The position numbers and the translations under genes are program-made. From Leptospira andrefontaineae (GTDB lineage Bacteria > Spirochaetota > Leptospiria > Leptospirales > Leptospiraceae), in NCBI RefSeq assembly GCF_004770105.1, contig NZ_RQEY01000018.1, positions 372,001 through 436,000 on the forward strand: DNA of 64,000 nt. The letters are read 5' to 3'. Positions 45,651-56,489 of this stretch are shown here, piece by piece. Every line of letters starts with the position of its first letter. Within the stretch, counting starts at the first letter, position 1. The notes under the pieces are model-generated. The model was not told where the DNA came from, did not search any database, and saw only the letters and a program-made list of their open reading frames with translations.

Positions 45651-46013
45651 CTATACGAGTAAAACCTGGATCGTTTTCAAAAGTTCTTCCGGAGAAAAAG
45701 GTTTAGTAAGCCAAGCTTTTGCCCCTGCTTTTAAACCTTCGTTTTTCAATTCGTCTTGGGATTCAGTTGTAAGCATGATGATCGGAACAAATTTATGATT
45801 CGAATCTTCTTTGATCGCCTTTACAAAAGATATACCGTTCATGTTCGGCATATTCATGTCGCTTACCACTAGATCCACTTTTCCTTCCTTCAATTTCTCC
45901 AGACCTTGTAGTCCGTCTTCTGCTTCTATAACGGAAAAAGAAGCCTGAGAAAGATGGAGGGTAAGTATCTTTCGGAACACGGCTGAATCATCCACGATTA
46001 AGATTTTTTTCAT
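45651..46013 (-). CDS. cheY: Chemotaxis response regulator CheY
   Basis: 120 residues, a lone receiver domain. Motifs: KKILIVDDSAVFRKILT with the Asp pair at 8-9, LVVSDMNMPNMNGISF with phospho-Asp near 52, MLTTESQDE Thr, and KAWLTKPFSPEELL Lys. There is no output domain, so it should act directly, most likely at the flagellar switch, after phosphate transfer from CheA (encoded two genes downstream). The gene is in the middle of the che operon, 19 bases after the kinase gene's stop. It may be one of several CheY paralogues expected in Leptospira. Confidence 0.93.
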   Translation of the reverse strand: MKKILIVDDSAVFRKILTLHLSQASFSVIEAEDGLQGLEKLKEGKVDLVVSDMNMPNMNGISFVKAIKEDSNHKFVPIIMLTTESQDELKNEGLKAGAKAWLTKPFSPEELLKTIQVLLV

Positions 46014-46032
46014 ATTCTCCTTCTTGTCATTC

Positions 46033-47304
46033 TCATTGAATTGGTAATAATAATTCGCTCATTACACAGAGTCGCACCTGTTCGCCGGTATGATCCTTTG
46101 CATTATGAATAAAGAATAAACCGTTATGCTTTCTGAGTATCTGGTCTACTGCAGTGAGCCCTAGACCAAGACCGAATTTTTCTAAATGGGATACACTTTC
46201 TACCGGTGGATGTATACGGAAGAATGGTTGCAAAACAAGGCTCTCATGTTTTTCGTCCACACCTCCATAGGGTCTTTCATCTACTATATTCTTTACGACT
46301 ACGCAGAAATAACCTTGGTTAATACTGGTAAATACTTCTAAGGAAGTTTTGGAGGCGCAGTATTTGTATGCATTTAAGATCACTTCCTCCAAAGCGAGAA
46401 GGAAGAGATCTACTTCAATATCCAACTCCACTTCTTTTTTCAGAACAGGCAAAGCAAGTCTCAGACCTTTCTTCTCCAGATAAGGGATGATGAATTCAGC
46501 GGAGTGTTTGATTTTCTCCACTAATTCGGATGCTTTGATCTTCTTCTTTTCCAGATTTTGATTAATGATCTCTAGTAACTGAGTAAGACCTTTGAGCAGA
46601 TTTTTGGTAATTTCTTGGTTTTCGATAACCAAGTTCATCATACTTTTATTAATTAGATAATTATCACCATCTTCTTTCATTTCAGTCTTGATCATGTCCA
46701 AAAGACTGATGATCGCACCTATCCCCGATCCTTGGGAAAGCGAAGTCTGCAAAGAATGTATGGAAGATTTTTCCCAGGATTCGTCTCCCGCTTTTCTTCT
46801 TGTTTCCTTATAAGTCAGCCATTCTAGTTGGTTTCTGAGTTTTAGACTTTCCGCTTCTAAAATTGCCGCTTCGCTTGCCTTTAGAAAACGGTAATCCACA
46901 GCCTTACTCAAAGCTTTATGAAATTGGTCTGGAAGGATAGGCTTGATGATATAATCGAATACACCCAACTTCATCACTTCAATCACGGTCTCAGTGGAAT
47001 CGATTGCGGTTTGGACAAGTATGGTGGCGTCCGGTTGGAATTCCTTCAATCTTTGGATGAAAGTAGGGCCATCCATAACAGGCATCATAAGATCGACTAT
47101 ATAAAAAGAATATTTATTTGCTTTCGCCATCTCCAATGCTTCTTCTCCATTAGAAGCGGATTGGTATTGTATCCCGAACTCATCGCAAAGCGCCTCGAGC
47201 ATCAGCGTATTCTCTAACTTATCCTCGACTATAAGTATTGGATCGCGGACTATACTTTTTCTCTCCAGTTTACTTTTGGATAATGAACTCGTAGAGTTAG
47301 TCAT
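46033..47304 (-). CDS. Receiver-histidine-kinase protein (REC-DHp-like-HATPase)
   Basis: 423 residues, cytoplasmic. N-terminal receiver (about 20-140): ILIVEDKLENTLML, YSFYIVDLMMPVMDG with phospho-Asp near 70, and DYIIKPILPDQ with Lys. A coiled/helical segment follows. The His box is degenerate but has His in SSIHSLQTSLSQG (near 157). The HATPase domain (about 290-420) has LALEEVILNAYKYC (N box) and EKFGLGLGLTAVDQILRKH (G2 box). The middle G1 (D.G.G) motif is not clear, so ATP binding is uncertain. The order of domains (receiver first) suits a protein that takes phosphate from the upstream kinase. Its start overlaps that gene by eight bases. Confidence 0.85.
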   Translation of the reverse strand: MTNSTSSLSKSKLERKSIVRDPILIVEDKLENTLMLEALCDEFGIQYQSASNGEEALEMAKANKYSFYIVDLMMPVMDGPTFIQRLKEFQPDATILVQTAIDSTETVIEVMKLGVFDYIIKPILPDQFHKALSKAVDYRFLKASEAAILEAESLKLRNQLEWLTYKETRRKAGDESWEKSSIHSLQTSLSQGSGIGAIISLLDMIKTEMKEDGDNYLINKSMMNLVIENQEITKNLLKGLTQLLEIINQNLEKKKIKASELVEKIKHSAEFIIPYLEKKGLRLALPVLKKEVELDIEVDLFLLALEEVILNAYKYCASKTSLEVFTSINQGYFCVVVKNIVDERPYGGVDEKHESLVLQPFFRIHPPVESVSHLEKFGLGLGLTAVDQILRKHNGLFFIHNAKDHTGEQVRLCVMSELLLPIQ

Positions 47305-49375
47305 GGATTTGGTCCGCCAATTCTTCTAATACTAATTTTAATTCGTCCAAGGAGATTGGTTGGGATAAAACGAAGTCAAAATTCTCCTTGGAATATTTTT
47401 TTTCAAAATCTTGAGTTTCTTCCGGAAGAATAAGAATTGTTTTCCAAATTTCCGATATTCTTTCCTGTAGAGGTAAATTAGAATCTTGGAATAGAACGAT
47501 CTTCTTATCTTTTCGAAGTTCTTTAAACAGTAATGGTTGATTTTGTTTTTTAAAAAAATGGGTGAGAAGTTCTGCGTTTTTCTGATTGGATAATTCCAAT
47601 TGAATAAAACAGAAATTTTTTAATTTGTCAGGATAAGCTCCTGCAAAGTTTTTCCTCGGTTTAAATTGTTTGGGAGTTTGCTCTAGTATGGGAAGATTCA
47701 AATAGAAAGTCGTTCCGATACCTTGTTGGCTTTTGACGGAAATACTTCCCCCATGTGCCTCCACTAACTTTAGAACGATAGAAAGTCCAAGTCCGGTTCC
47801 TTCTGTATCTCTGGATTTTGAATTTCTGACCTGATAGAATGCATCGAAAATCTTTTTCTGGTCCGCTTCCGGTATACCAATACCAGTGTCTGTGATCTCT
47901 ATTAACCAATCTTTTCCATCTCTCTTGATTGAAAGATAGATGGAACCTTGTTCTGTTGTGAATTTAACTGCGTTTCCAACCAAATTCAAAAAGATCTGTC
48001 GAATTCGTTTTGGGTCTCCCCAGATCATAGAAACAAGTTCTTCAGTATCATTCCAAACTAAATGGATATGTTTTCTTATAAGTTCAGGCTCTAAGAACTC
48101 TACTACCTGTTCCAATTCCTTTCTAAGATCCATTTCAGAAAAGTAGAAGGAGGATTTTCCGGCATTCAGTTTTGAAAGTTCTAGAATATCATTAATTAAA
48201 CCTAATAGATGTAATCCTGATTTATGGATCAGATCCAAATATCTTCTATCGTTAGAACTTTCATCTTCGATTTTGATTAATTTTGAAAGTCCGATGATCG
48301 CATTTAGGGGAGTACGAAGTTCATGGCTCATATTGGCGAGAAAATCACTTTTAGCTGTACTTGCAGCTTCCGCCTTTTCTTTTTGAACAGAAAGTTCTTT
48401 GGTCCTCTTGATTACTGTTTCTTCTAGATTTTCTTTATGGATCTTTAGCTCTTCTAAGATGGACATTCTTTCCAGATAGAAACCTAGAAGGTCTACGAAT
48501 GTGCGAAAGGTAAATTTTTCCTCTGGACCTAATTCATGTTGGAAGAATTCCATTCCCAGAAATCCGAACCAATCTCCGGACATCCTGATAGGAAATAGAA
48601 AGAAAGTATCAGTCCTTCTTCCTTGGTAGAAGGATTTTTCAGAATCAAGAAGATCGGCAGCACGAAATTCTATTATATCATTTCTGAGAAGGTATGGTTT
48701 CCATCTGGCAAACTTTGTAGAGAGTGAAATTTCAGGATAAGTTTCAGCAAGAGTTGCGCTTGAATACGGACTTTTGATCTCCGCTTGTAAAGCAAGTACA
48801 TCCGGGTTTGCTGTTTTCTTATATAAGTAGATCCTTTCAGCCTCTACCAATACTAAAAAATGTTCGATAGCCCTTTCTATAGTAAAACTTTCATGGGTTG
48901 TGTTCAATAAGATCTGAGAAGCCGCGGTAAGGCCCATTTCGGACCTGAGCCTTTTCGCGGTTAATTCTTCTCTTCTGATTTTCTCGCTAATATCTCTCTG
49001 GATAGATAATAAATTCGTAATATTTCCATCTTGGTCCTTTACCGGAGAAACTTTCCATTCTGAATGATATTTGGTACCGTCTTTTTTATAATTAATCGTG
49101 GAAGAAGAGTAGGAGTCTCCACGCAATAAGCAATTTTTAAGATTTTGTAATATTCTTCTGTCGGTTTCTTTGCCAAATAAAATTTTAGGAGAACCTCCTA
49201 TCAACTCCTCGGCTCTATAACCAGTTAGCTCGCAGAATGCTGGATTTACGAAGACAATAGATGGTCCGGTCTCATCTAGAACAGCGTCTGTAACGAGAAT
49301 TGCGTCCGAAGTTTGGGAAACGATAATTTGAAAAAGTCCGATTTCTGTGTCGAACCGTAGATCTTCCCCGACCAT
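47297..49375 (-). CDS. Hybrid-like sensor histidine kinase with PAS and GAF domains and degenerate receiver
   Basis: 692 residues, no membrane segment. PAS domain (about 12-130: ILVTDAVLDETGPSIVFVNPAF, GYRAEELIGGSPKILFG, with the PAC motif ending LSIQRDISE), then a GAF domain (about 150-305), coiled coil (305-340), HisKA with the active His in FLANMSHELRTPLNAIIGLSKL, and HATPase motifs IFLNLVGNAVKF, DTGIGIPEADQ and GTGLGLSIVLKL. The last 120 residues resemble a receiver but lack the phospho-Asp pattern: LFQDSN and VLSQPISLDELKLVLEEL are all that remain. It is the first gene of the che operon. The PAS domain suggests redox, oxygen or ligand sensing. Confidence 0.92.
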   Translation of the reverse strand: MVGEDLRFDTEIGLFQIIVSQTSDAILVTDAVLDETGPSIVFVNPAFCELTGYRAEELIGGSPKILFGKETDRRILQNLKNCLLRGDSYSSSTINYKKDGTKYHSEWKVSPVKDQDGNITNLLSIQRDISEKIRREELTAKRLRSEMGLTAASQILLNTTHESFTIERAIEHFLVLVEAERIYLYKKTANPDVLALQAEIKSPYSSATLAETYPEISLSTKFARWKPYLLRNDIIEFRAADLLDSEKSFYQGRRTDTFFLFPIRMSGDWFGFLGMEFFQHELGPEEKFTFRTFVDLLGFYLERMSILEELKIHKENLEETVIKRTKELSVQKEKAEAASTAKSDFLANMSHELRTPLNAIIGLSKLIKIEDESSNDRRYLDLIHKSGLHLLGLINDILELSKLNAGKSSFYFSEMDLRKELEQVVEFLEPELIRKHIHLVWNDTEELVSMIWGDPKRIRQIFLNLVGNAVKFTTEQGSIYLSIKRDGKDWLIEITDTGIGIPEADQKKIFDAFYQVRNSKSRDTEGTGLGLSIVLKLVEAHGGSISVKSQQGIGTTFYLNLPILEQTPKQFKPRKNFAGAYPDKLKNFCFIQLELSNQKNAELLTHFFKKQNQPLLFKELRKDKKIVLFQDSNLPLQERISEIWKTILILPEETQDFEKKYSKENFDFVLSQPISLDELKLVLEELADQIHD

Positions 49376-49386
49376 ATAGGCCAGAG

Positions 49387-49414
49387 AATTTAAGCGAAAA
49401 TAAACTTAATTCAA
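49387..49414 (-). promoter_or_regulatory. Candidate promoter of the che operon
   Basis: Minus strand, just upstream of the start at 49375: TTGAAT (complement of 49409-49414), 16-base spacer, TAAATT (complement of 49387-49392). A fair sigma-70 match, but other AT-rich hexamers occur nearby and a different sigma factor may be used. Confidence 0.3.
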
Positions 49415-49507
49415 CCATTTTAGCGGAAAATTCCACAAAAATGACTTATTATGGCGCAAATTATTCAAATTCGTGAGATCTGAGACATAATCAACTTGTC
49501 GAAGTGA

Positions 49508-51537
<2,030 letters not shown>

Positions 51538-51700
51538 TTCAATAGCTAACCTGCCGGTTTGACTAGGTAGTATTCCGGCAGGGGAGCTGGCTTTAAGCTA
51601 ATGTTGGTTCTTTCGACGGGACCACGGATTTATATTTATTATAAATCGCCGTACGACTCTGAAGCCTAACTTCTCGTAAGCGAAAGTTAGGCTTTTTTTT
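51538..51700 (+). ncRNA. Structured region after flaB, possible 3' UTR-derived small RNA
   Basis: Three stem-loops follow the flaB stop: CCTGCCGG/CCGGCAGG (51550-51557, 51575-51582), GATTTATA/TATAAATC (51627-51634, 51640-51647) and the terminator stem at 51662. There is no open frame of note. The transcript tail would be about 160 bases, long for a plain terminator. An independent small RNA or a stabilising 3' UTR are both possible. This region and the 166 bases that follow to the next gene otherwise hold only AT-rich sequence. Confidence 0.35.
51662..51700 (+). terminator. Rho-independent terminator of flaB
   Basis: AAGCCTAACTT (51662-51672) pairs with AAGTTAGGCTT (51684-51694), an 11-bp perfect stem with an 11-base loop, followed by eight T residues in total at the end of the stem. 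Confidence 0.9.
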
Positions 51701-51866
51701 ATCCTCATTGTATAAGCTGTAATATAACCCGCAAGATCCAAACCAAGCCTGAATTTTTATCCGATTTGTAACTGAACGCGAATCCTGATTTTTAGTTTTA
51801 GAATGCAGAGGTGCTTTCGTTTCTTTTTCTGGAATAGGGAAGTTACCACTTCCAAGGAAGATTCGT

Positions 51867-53504
51867 TTGTTAATGCGAAATTGGTTTTTACCTCTTACAA
51901 TTCTTGTTTATCTGAGTTTGTTACTATTTGGCTTAGGAAGTTTTTCTCTTATCGATTGGGATGAGAATATTTACGGTGCAGCGTCGAAATCTATGCTGGA
52001 GACGGGAGAATATTTTAAGATCCAAGTAAACGGGCAAACGTTCAGTGAAAAACCTCCATTCTTCTTTTGGCTAACGAATCTATTTTATAAAATTTTTGGA
52101 CTTTCGGAATTTTCAACAAGACTTCCTTCCGTTTTTAGCGGAATACTTTCCTTTTTAATCTTAGTCCGGTTTGGAACTCTTTTACATTCAAAAAAGTTCG
52201 GATATGTTTGGGCATTATTATATTCAGCTTCTCTTTTGCCTCTTTTACTTTCCAGAACTGCCTATATAGATCATCTATTCAATACATTCATTTTAGCTTC
52301 TGTCCTTTCTTTGTATATATATGAAACAAAGGAGAAGGGGGATTTTCGTTCAAGAGCGATCTGGATCATCTCGGCAGCATTCTTTGGCGGAGTCGCTGTT
52401 TTGACAAAAGGTCCTTTAGGTTTAGCCATTCCACTTTTTATATTTGGTGTAAATAGGCTCTTAGATAGAAACTTTAAGATCAGGGTCTTCGATTTTGTTT
52501 TGTTCGGCTTAGTTTCTATAGCTGTATTAAGTTTTTATTATCTCACAAACTATATATTATACGGAAATGAATTCCTGGTCCAATTTTTCGATTTCCAAAA
52601 GAAACTACTGACCAAGTCTTTAGAATCGCATACCGGGCCTTGGTTTTATCATTTTATCGTAATGTTTATTGGATTTTTCCCATGGACAGTGCTGCTCTTC
52701 CCGGCAGCAAAGAACTGGAGAATGTTTGCTGATCCTAAAATTTCCAGAATTTCCCGGTATTTTGTAGTTTGGTTGGGAGTTGTTCTACTTATCTTTTCGA
52801 TTGTACAGACCAAATTACCTCATTATTCTTCTTCCATTTATTTTCCTTTATCCTTCTTTTCTGCATCCCTGATCTTAGAAAAACCTGGGATCTTGAGATC
52901 GAGTACATTCTCATTTTCCTTTTTGGGAATTGGTTTGGTTGTAGGTGTTATCTTTCTACTTCTACCTCAGATTTCGGAATATTCTAGTTCATCCATGGGG
53001 ATCGGAAAAGAGCTAATACCATCTTTCAATTTATGGGATTCGTCTGCTGGATTCGTTCTACTATTAGGAATTCTGGCCGGATTTGTTGGCCTACAATTAT
53101 TCAGAAAAGGAAAGGAAGAAGGAAAAAATCTTTTCCTTGTTTCTTCCTGGGTTTCCATGTTGCTCTTTATTGGAGCTTTATCATCTACGATCACTCCTAA
53201 GATCATTTCATTTCTGCAAGATGGAAATCTCCGTCTTTATGATAAAGCGGAGAAGTCGGGAAATCCAATCGTATATTATAAATATCTTTCCTTCTATCCT
53301 ATGTTCTATAGGGAAAAGAAAATCCATATGATGGGAAGTTATAAATTCAAAGACGAAACATTACTATTGGATTCCAAGGAAAAACTTTCTATTATATGCA
53401 ATCGAAATAGTATATTTGAGTTAGTGTTAACATATCCAGAGAGAAGTTTCCGGGAAATTTCTGCTGAAAGTGGAATTGTGCTTTTGGACTCTTCTCCCAA
53501 GTAA
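51867..53504 (+). CDS. Glycosyltransferase family 39 (PMT/ArnT-like) membrane protein
   Basis: 545 residues with about ten to twelve predicted membrane helices. The first periplasmic loop has the GT39 signature DWDENIYGAASKSMLETGEYF, with the D-E pair that binds the lipid-linked donor, and FSEKPPFFFWLTNLFYKIFG, STRLPSV. RTAYIDHLFN and GAVLTKGPLGL-like segments (here VAVLTKGPLGLAI) also match. Such enzymes transfer a sugar from polyprenyl phosphate to lipid A, protein or glycan at the periplasmic face. The acceptor is unknown. TTG 51867 has a good AAGGAAG site six bases before it; ATG 51873 is the alternative. The convergent gene at 53695 encodes the kind of GT2 that makes such donors. Confidence 0.88.
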   Translation: MLMRNWFLPLTILVYLSLLLFGLGSFSLIDWDENIYGAASKSMLETGEYFKIQVNGQTFSEKPPFFFWLTNLFYKIFGLSEFSTRLPSVFSGILSFLILVRFGTLLHSKKFGYVWALLYSASLLPLLLSRTAYIDHLFNTFILASVLSLYIYETKEKGDFRSRAIWIISAAFFGGVAVLTKGPLGLAIPLFIFGVNRLLDRNFKIRVFDFVLFGLVSIAVLSFYYLTNYILYGNEFLVQFFDFQKKLLTKSLESHTGPWFYHFIVMFIGFFPWTVLLFPAAKNWRMFADPKISRISRYFVVWLGVVLLIFSIVQTKLPHYSSSIYFPLSFFSASLILEKPGILRSSTFSFSFLGIGLVVGVIFLLLPQISEYSSSSMGIGKELIPSFNLWDSSAGFVLLLGILAGFVGLQLFRKGKEEGKNLFLVSSWVSMLLFIGALSSTITPKIISFLQDGNLRLYDKAEKSGNPIVYYKYLSFYPMFYREKKIHMMGSYKFKDETLLLDSKEKLSIICNRNSIFELVLTYPERSFREISAESGIVLLDSSPK

Positions 53505-53633
53505 CGAATGAATGTCTGCATGAAATGGACAGAGGAATACGGAATCTACGTTCCAAATTTTTAAGTGTAAGATTTAGATTGCGAAAGAGGCCATTATGTG
53601 ATATATAGGATGGCGGTTCTCCCACTGGCCACT

Positions 53634-53675
53634 CCCCACCACCCAAGATTCAGGGTGGGGGCGATCCATCCCCCG
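53634..53675. repeat. G/C-rich competing hairpins between convergent glycosyltransferase genes
   Basis: CCCCACC (53634-53640) can pair with GGTGGGG (53654-53660), while the overlapping GGGGG (53657-53661) can instead pair with CCCCC further right (about 53670-53674). The region stands out as C/G-rich in AT-rich surroundings. It may be a terminator for both convergent genes or a dispersed element; GGAGTTCCTAC follows, reminding me of short repeats common in Leptospira intergenic DNA. Confidence 0.4.
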
Positions 53676-53694
53676 TTGGAGTTCCTACAGAAAT

Positions 53695-54726
53695 TTAAAT
53701 CTTCCCGCTCGCAATCGTCTTCTTATTTTCATCATTTCTCGGTAGAACACTAGGAATGATCATCTGTTTTCGAGATGAGGCTTCCATTTCGAAACGGATC
53801 AATCTCAATTCAAAATTCGTTCTTTGGATTTTAGATACCGTATGTAAAACGAGTCCGATCGCTATTTGTATCCAAGAAAATAACATCAAGCCTGTTGCGA
53901 GCACAGCCAGAGGAACATGATACACATATTTGTATTCAATATAATCTATAACCGGAGGAGTTCCTGCAATTAGGGATAAAATCCCCGAAATCACTGAAAA
54001 AAACCCAAAAAAATGCATCGGTTTATAATCTTTAAAGATCCATAATATATTCTTCACTACCTTATATCCATCTCGAATGGTATTCAATTTGGAAAAACTT
54101 CCAGCAGGTCTATCTTTATAAGGAATGGAAATTTCTTCGAATCTAAACCTTTTATCCAAAGCATGTAAGGTCATTTCGATTTCAATTTCGAAACCGGATG
54201 TTAAGATTGGATAATTTTTTACAAATCTTCGAGAGAATACTCTGTAACCGCTCATCGGATCTTTAAGTTTTGTTCCGAATAAAAAGTTGATCAATGTAAG
54301 AACGAGTTTGTTTCCAGTAGAATGAAATCTTCTCTTATTCTCCCTTCCGTAATCTCCTTCACTCAAACGATCTCCCACGAGCATGTCCAAATCTTTTTCC
54401 TTTAAAGTTTGTAACATAGAATGAATTTTGGAAGCAGGGTATGTCAGGTCCGCATCGCACATGATATAAATTTCCGCATCAACCTTTGTGAATGCAGTTC
54501 TAATAGCATTTGCTTTTCCTTGCCTTCTTTCGAAGATTACTTCCCCCGAGATCGAATGTTCCGCTAAAACGTTCTTAGAAATCTCAGAGGTCCGATCCTT
54601 GGAGTTATTATCTACGATAACAAAATATGCATTTGGAATCTCCTTATAAAATTCCAAAATGGTTTTTTCTATTGTAAGTTCTTCATTATATGCGGGAAGG
54701 ACCAGTACGAGACGAAAAAGTTTCAT
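53695..54726 (-). CDS. Glycosyltransferase family 2 (polyprenyl-phosphate glycosyltransferase type)
   Basis: About 343 residues. I start at ATG 54726 (MKLFRLVLVLPAYNEE), since family members begin just there; an in-frame ATG at 54765 adds 13 residues. The GT-A catalytic domain (1-230) has LVLPAYNEELTIEKT, VDNNSKDRTSE, ERRQGKANAIRTAF and the metal motif MCDADLTYPA. GYRVFSRRF follows, typical of dolichol/undecaprenyl-phosphate sugar synthases. Two C-terminal membrane helices (about 245-300) anchor it, as in the GtrB/ArnC group. It probably builds the lipid-linked sugar used by the GT39 enzyme encoded convergently next door; that pairing is inference. Confidence 0.9.
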   Translation of the reverse strand: MKLFRLVLVLPAYNEELTIEKTILEFYKEIPNAYFVIVDNNSKDRTSEISKNVLAEHSISGEVIFERRQGKANAIRTAFTKVDAEIYIMCDADLTYPASKIHSMLQTLKEKDLDMLVGDRLSEGDYGRENKRRFHSTGNKLVLTLINFLFGTKLKDPMSGYRVFSRRFVKNYPILTSGFEIEIEMTLHALDKRFRFEEISIPYKDRPAGSFSKLNTIRDGYKVVKNILWIFKDYKPMHFFGFFSVISGILSLIAGTPPVIDYIEYKYVYHVPLAVLATGLMLFSWIQIAIGLVLHTVSKIQRTNFELRLIRFEMEASSRKQMIIPSVLPRNDENKKTIASGKI

Positions 54727-54900
54727 TCTAAAAGAGAGTTCGTATATGTTTACTTGTAGAAGCATCCAGAATTTGCTTCCTCTCTGTTACAGATCGATGA
54801 ATCCAAAACAATCCGTATTTGAAATCGTATACAAGTTGTAACATTCTAAATGCAGAATTCTAGTTTTCGCTGGGAGCCTAATTTATGTACTAGCGATAGA

Positions 54901-55986
54901 ATGAAAAGAAGTAGGATAATCTTCTTAGTTTCTATCTTTCTCGGGGTTTTATTACTCGGAAATTTGCTCACCTGGGCGATTTTCAGAAGTGAGACTTTTA
55001 GGTCGTCTGTCAATTGGGAGAAATATTCCAATCCATACAAAAGAAATACCAATCTTAAATTTCAAAAGACTGGGATACATTTACATACCAATCGTACTTG
55101 GTTCACTCCTGGCAGAAATTCTCCGGAAGAGATCGAAACAGTCTACGCAGCAAATGGTTATAAAATTTTAGGCTTCACCGATTATGAAAGGGTTACCAGT
55201 CCAGATTCTCCAAAACTTGCTCAGATCAAAGGATTTGAGTGGGGAACTAATCTTAGAAAAAGACATTTCAGTGTGTTAGGGTTAGAAGACGCAAGTTACG
55301 ATCTATTTCCTCTTTACGCAGATCCGGAAAACCTACAATGGGTGATCGATAAACTCGAATCTAAAAACGGTTTCGTAGTGATCAATCATCCACTCTTGAA
55401 TGAATCATTTCCTTTAAAACTTTTAACTCAATTAAAAGAATACGATGCGTTAGAAGTGATGAGCCCTTTTGGTGATATTCCTAAATTTTGGGATAAATTA
55501 TTAAGTGAAAAACATCCTTCTTTCTGCATGGCTTCCGACGATTTACATTATCTTCCGAGAGAAGAATACTTAAGAGTTAAAACTTCCGGAATTCCAAACT
55601 GGAGAGACCTAAGTTCTGAAATTTATAAACAGGAAGGGGAATCTTTAATGAGATACCTTCTTGTAAATACGGATAGCCTGGACGAAAAAGAAATTCTTCG
55701 TTCCCTGAAAGAAGGAAATTATCTCTGTGTTCGCAAGATGGAAAGAAGTTTAGCGGAACCTAAACTAGGTCCTTTAGGACTTAATTCGGAAAATGAGATC
55801 CATTTTGATTTCGAGGATACTCCTATCAGCGTTGACTTCATTGGACAAAATTCAGAAATCCTTTCTCATACTTCTTATCAAAATAAGGGTTCTTATAGAC
55901 TGAAACCTACGGATCTATATGTGAGAGTGCAGGTGATCTATCCAACTGCAATCATTCTGAGTAATCCGTTTTTTCAGAAACATTAG
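54901..55986 (+). CDS. PHP-domain protein, putative phosphoesterase, membrane-anchored
   Basis: About 361 residues from ATG 54901; an earlier in-frame start at 54850 adds 17 residues ahead of the hydrophobic anchor. MKRSRIIFLVSIFLGVLLLGNLL is a single transmembrane or signal-anchor segment. The rest has PHP metal motifs: GIHLHTNRTWFTPG (motif 1), GFTDYE (motif 2), VVINHPLLNE (motif 3) and CMASDDLHYL (motif 4). This suggests a periplasmic metal-dependent phosphoesterase or phosphatase acting on envelope polymers. Substrate unknown. It is divergent from the GT2 gene, and 48 bases precede the Cus operon's first gene on the same strand. Confidence 0.82.
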   Translation: MKRSRIIFLVSIFLGVLLLGNLLTWAIFRSETFRSSVNWEKYSNPYKRNTNLKFQKTGIHLHTNRTWFTPGRNSPEEIETVYAANGYKILGFTDYERVTSPDSPKLAQIKGFEWGTNLRKRHFSVLGLEDASYDLFPLYADPENLQWVIDKLESKNGFVVINHPLLNESFPLKLLTQLKEYDALEVMSPFGDIPKFWDKLLSEKHPSFCMASDDLHYLPREEYLRVKTSGIPNWRDLSSEIYKQEGESLMRYLLVNTDSLDEKEILRSLKEGNYLCVRKMERSLAEPKLGPLGLNSENEIHFDFEDTPISVDFIGQNSEILSHTSYQNKGSYRLKPTDLYVRVQVIYPTAIILSNPFFQKH

Positions 55987-56034
55987 AATTTCCTTGACTT
56001 TTTCAGAAATTATACAGTCAGATAGAGAAAGGCC

Positions 56035-56454
56035 ATGCGTTTAGTATCTAAAAAGGCAATCGGGTCAATATTAGCGATTGGGTTTCTTCTCCAAATCGCT
56101 TGTATATCCGTTTATAGCCTGACTGGAAATTGTCCGGTCAGTATGTCCTATCTCGGAAAACAAAAGGAAACTTCTAAAGTTCCTCCCTGCCATAAATCCG
56201 AAAAATCAGAACAAAAGAGTGAATCCTCTTCCAAGGAATGTTGTCCTAAAGAGAATACTATTGCTTCTTTGGATCTTTCTAAACTTTTGAATTGGGAAAA
56301 ATTAGGATTAAATAAAGTCCTAATCTTTTTGTTTATTTCGGAACTGAATTCTCCGCAGATCGTATTAGAAAACGTCATCCTGGACGATTCTTATATTCCA
56401 ATCCCGTCTTCTCATTCTTTTAGCTTAAGCACTCTTCAAGTTTTCCTTATTTAA
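56035..56454 (+). CDS. Small Cys/His-containing exported protein leading the Cus operon
   Basis: 139 residues. A signal peptide (SKKAIGSILAIGFLLQIAC, possible lipobox LQIAC at about 23) is followed by a Cys-bearing segment: GNCPVSMSY, PPCHKSEKSEQKS, KECCPKE. The CHK...CC spacing resembles small metal-linked proteins that lead copper operons (DUF2946-like), where the cysteines may bind Cu. A second hydrophobic stretch (VLIFLFISEL) lies near residue 95. GAGAAAGG precedes the ATG. It is the first of six plus-strand genes (56035-62980) around a CusCBA-type pump. Role in Cu/Ag handling is inferred from the residues and the context. Confidence 0.7.
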   Translation: MRLVSKKAIGSILAIGFLLQIACISVYSLTGNCPVSMSYLGKQKETSKVPPCHKSEKSEQKSESSSKECCPKENTIASLDLSKLLNWEKLGLNKVLIFLFISELNSPQIVLENVILDDSYIPIPSSHSFSLSTLQVFLI

Positions 56455-56489
56455 TCCATATTTTCTCCCTTTAATCTTTAGGAGGAAAT

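Noticed and set aside
47661..47909. 82-codon antiparallel/alternate frame inside the sensor kinase gene
   Set aside because: Shadow of the HATPase-coding sequence in another frame on the same strand.
53392..53646. 84-codon minus-strand frame over the C-rich repeat
   Set aside because: Overlaps the end of the GT39 gene and the G/C repeat; composition is repeat-driven.
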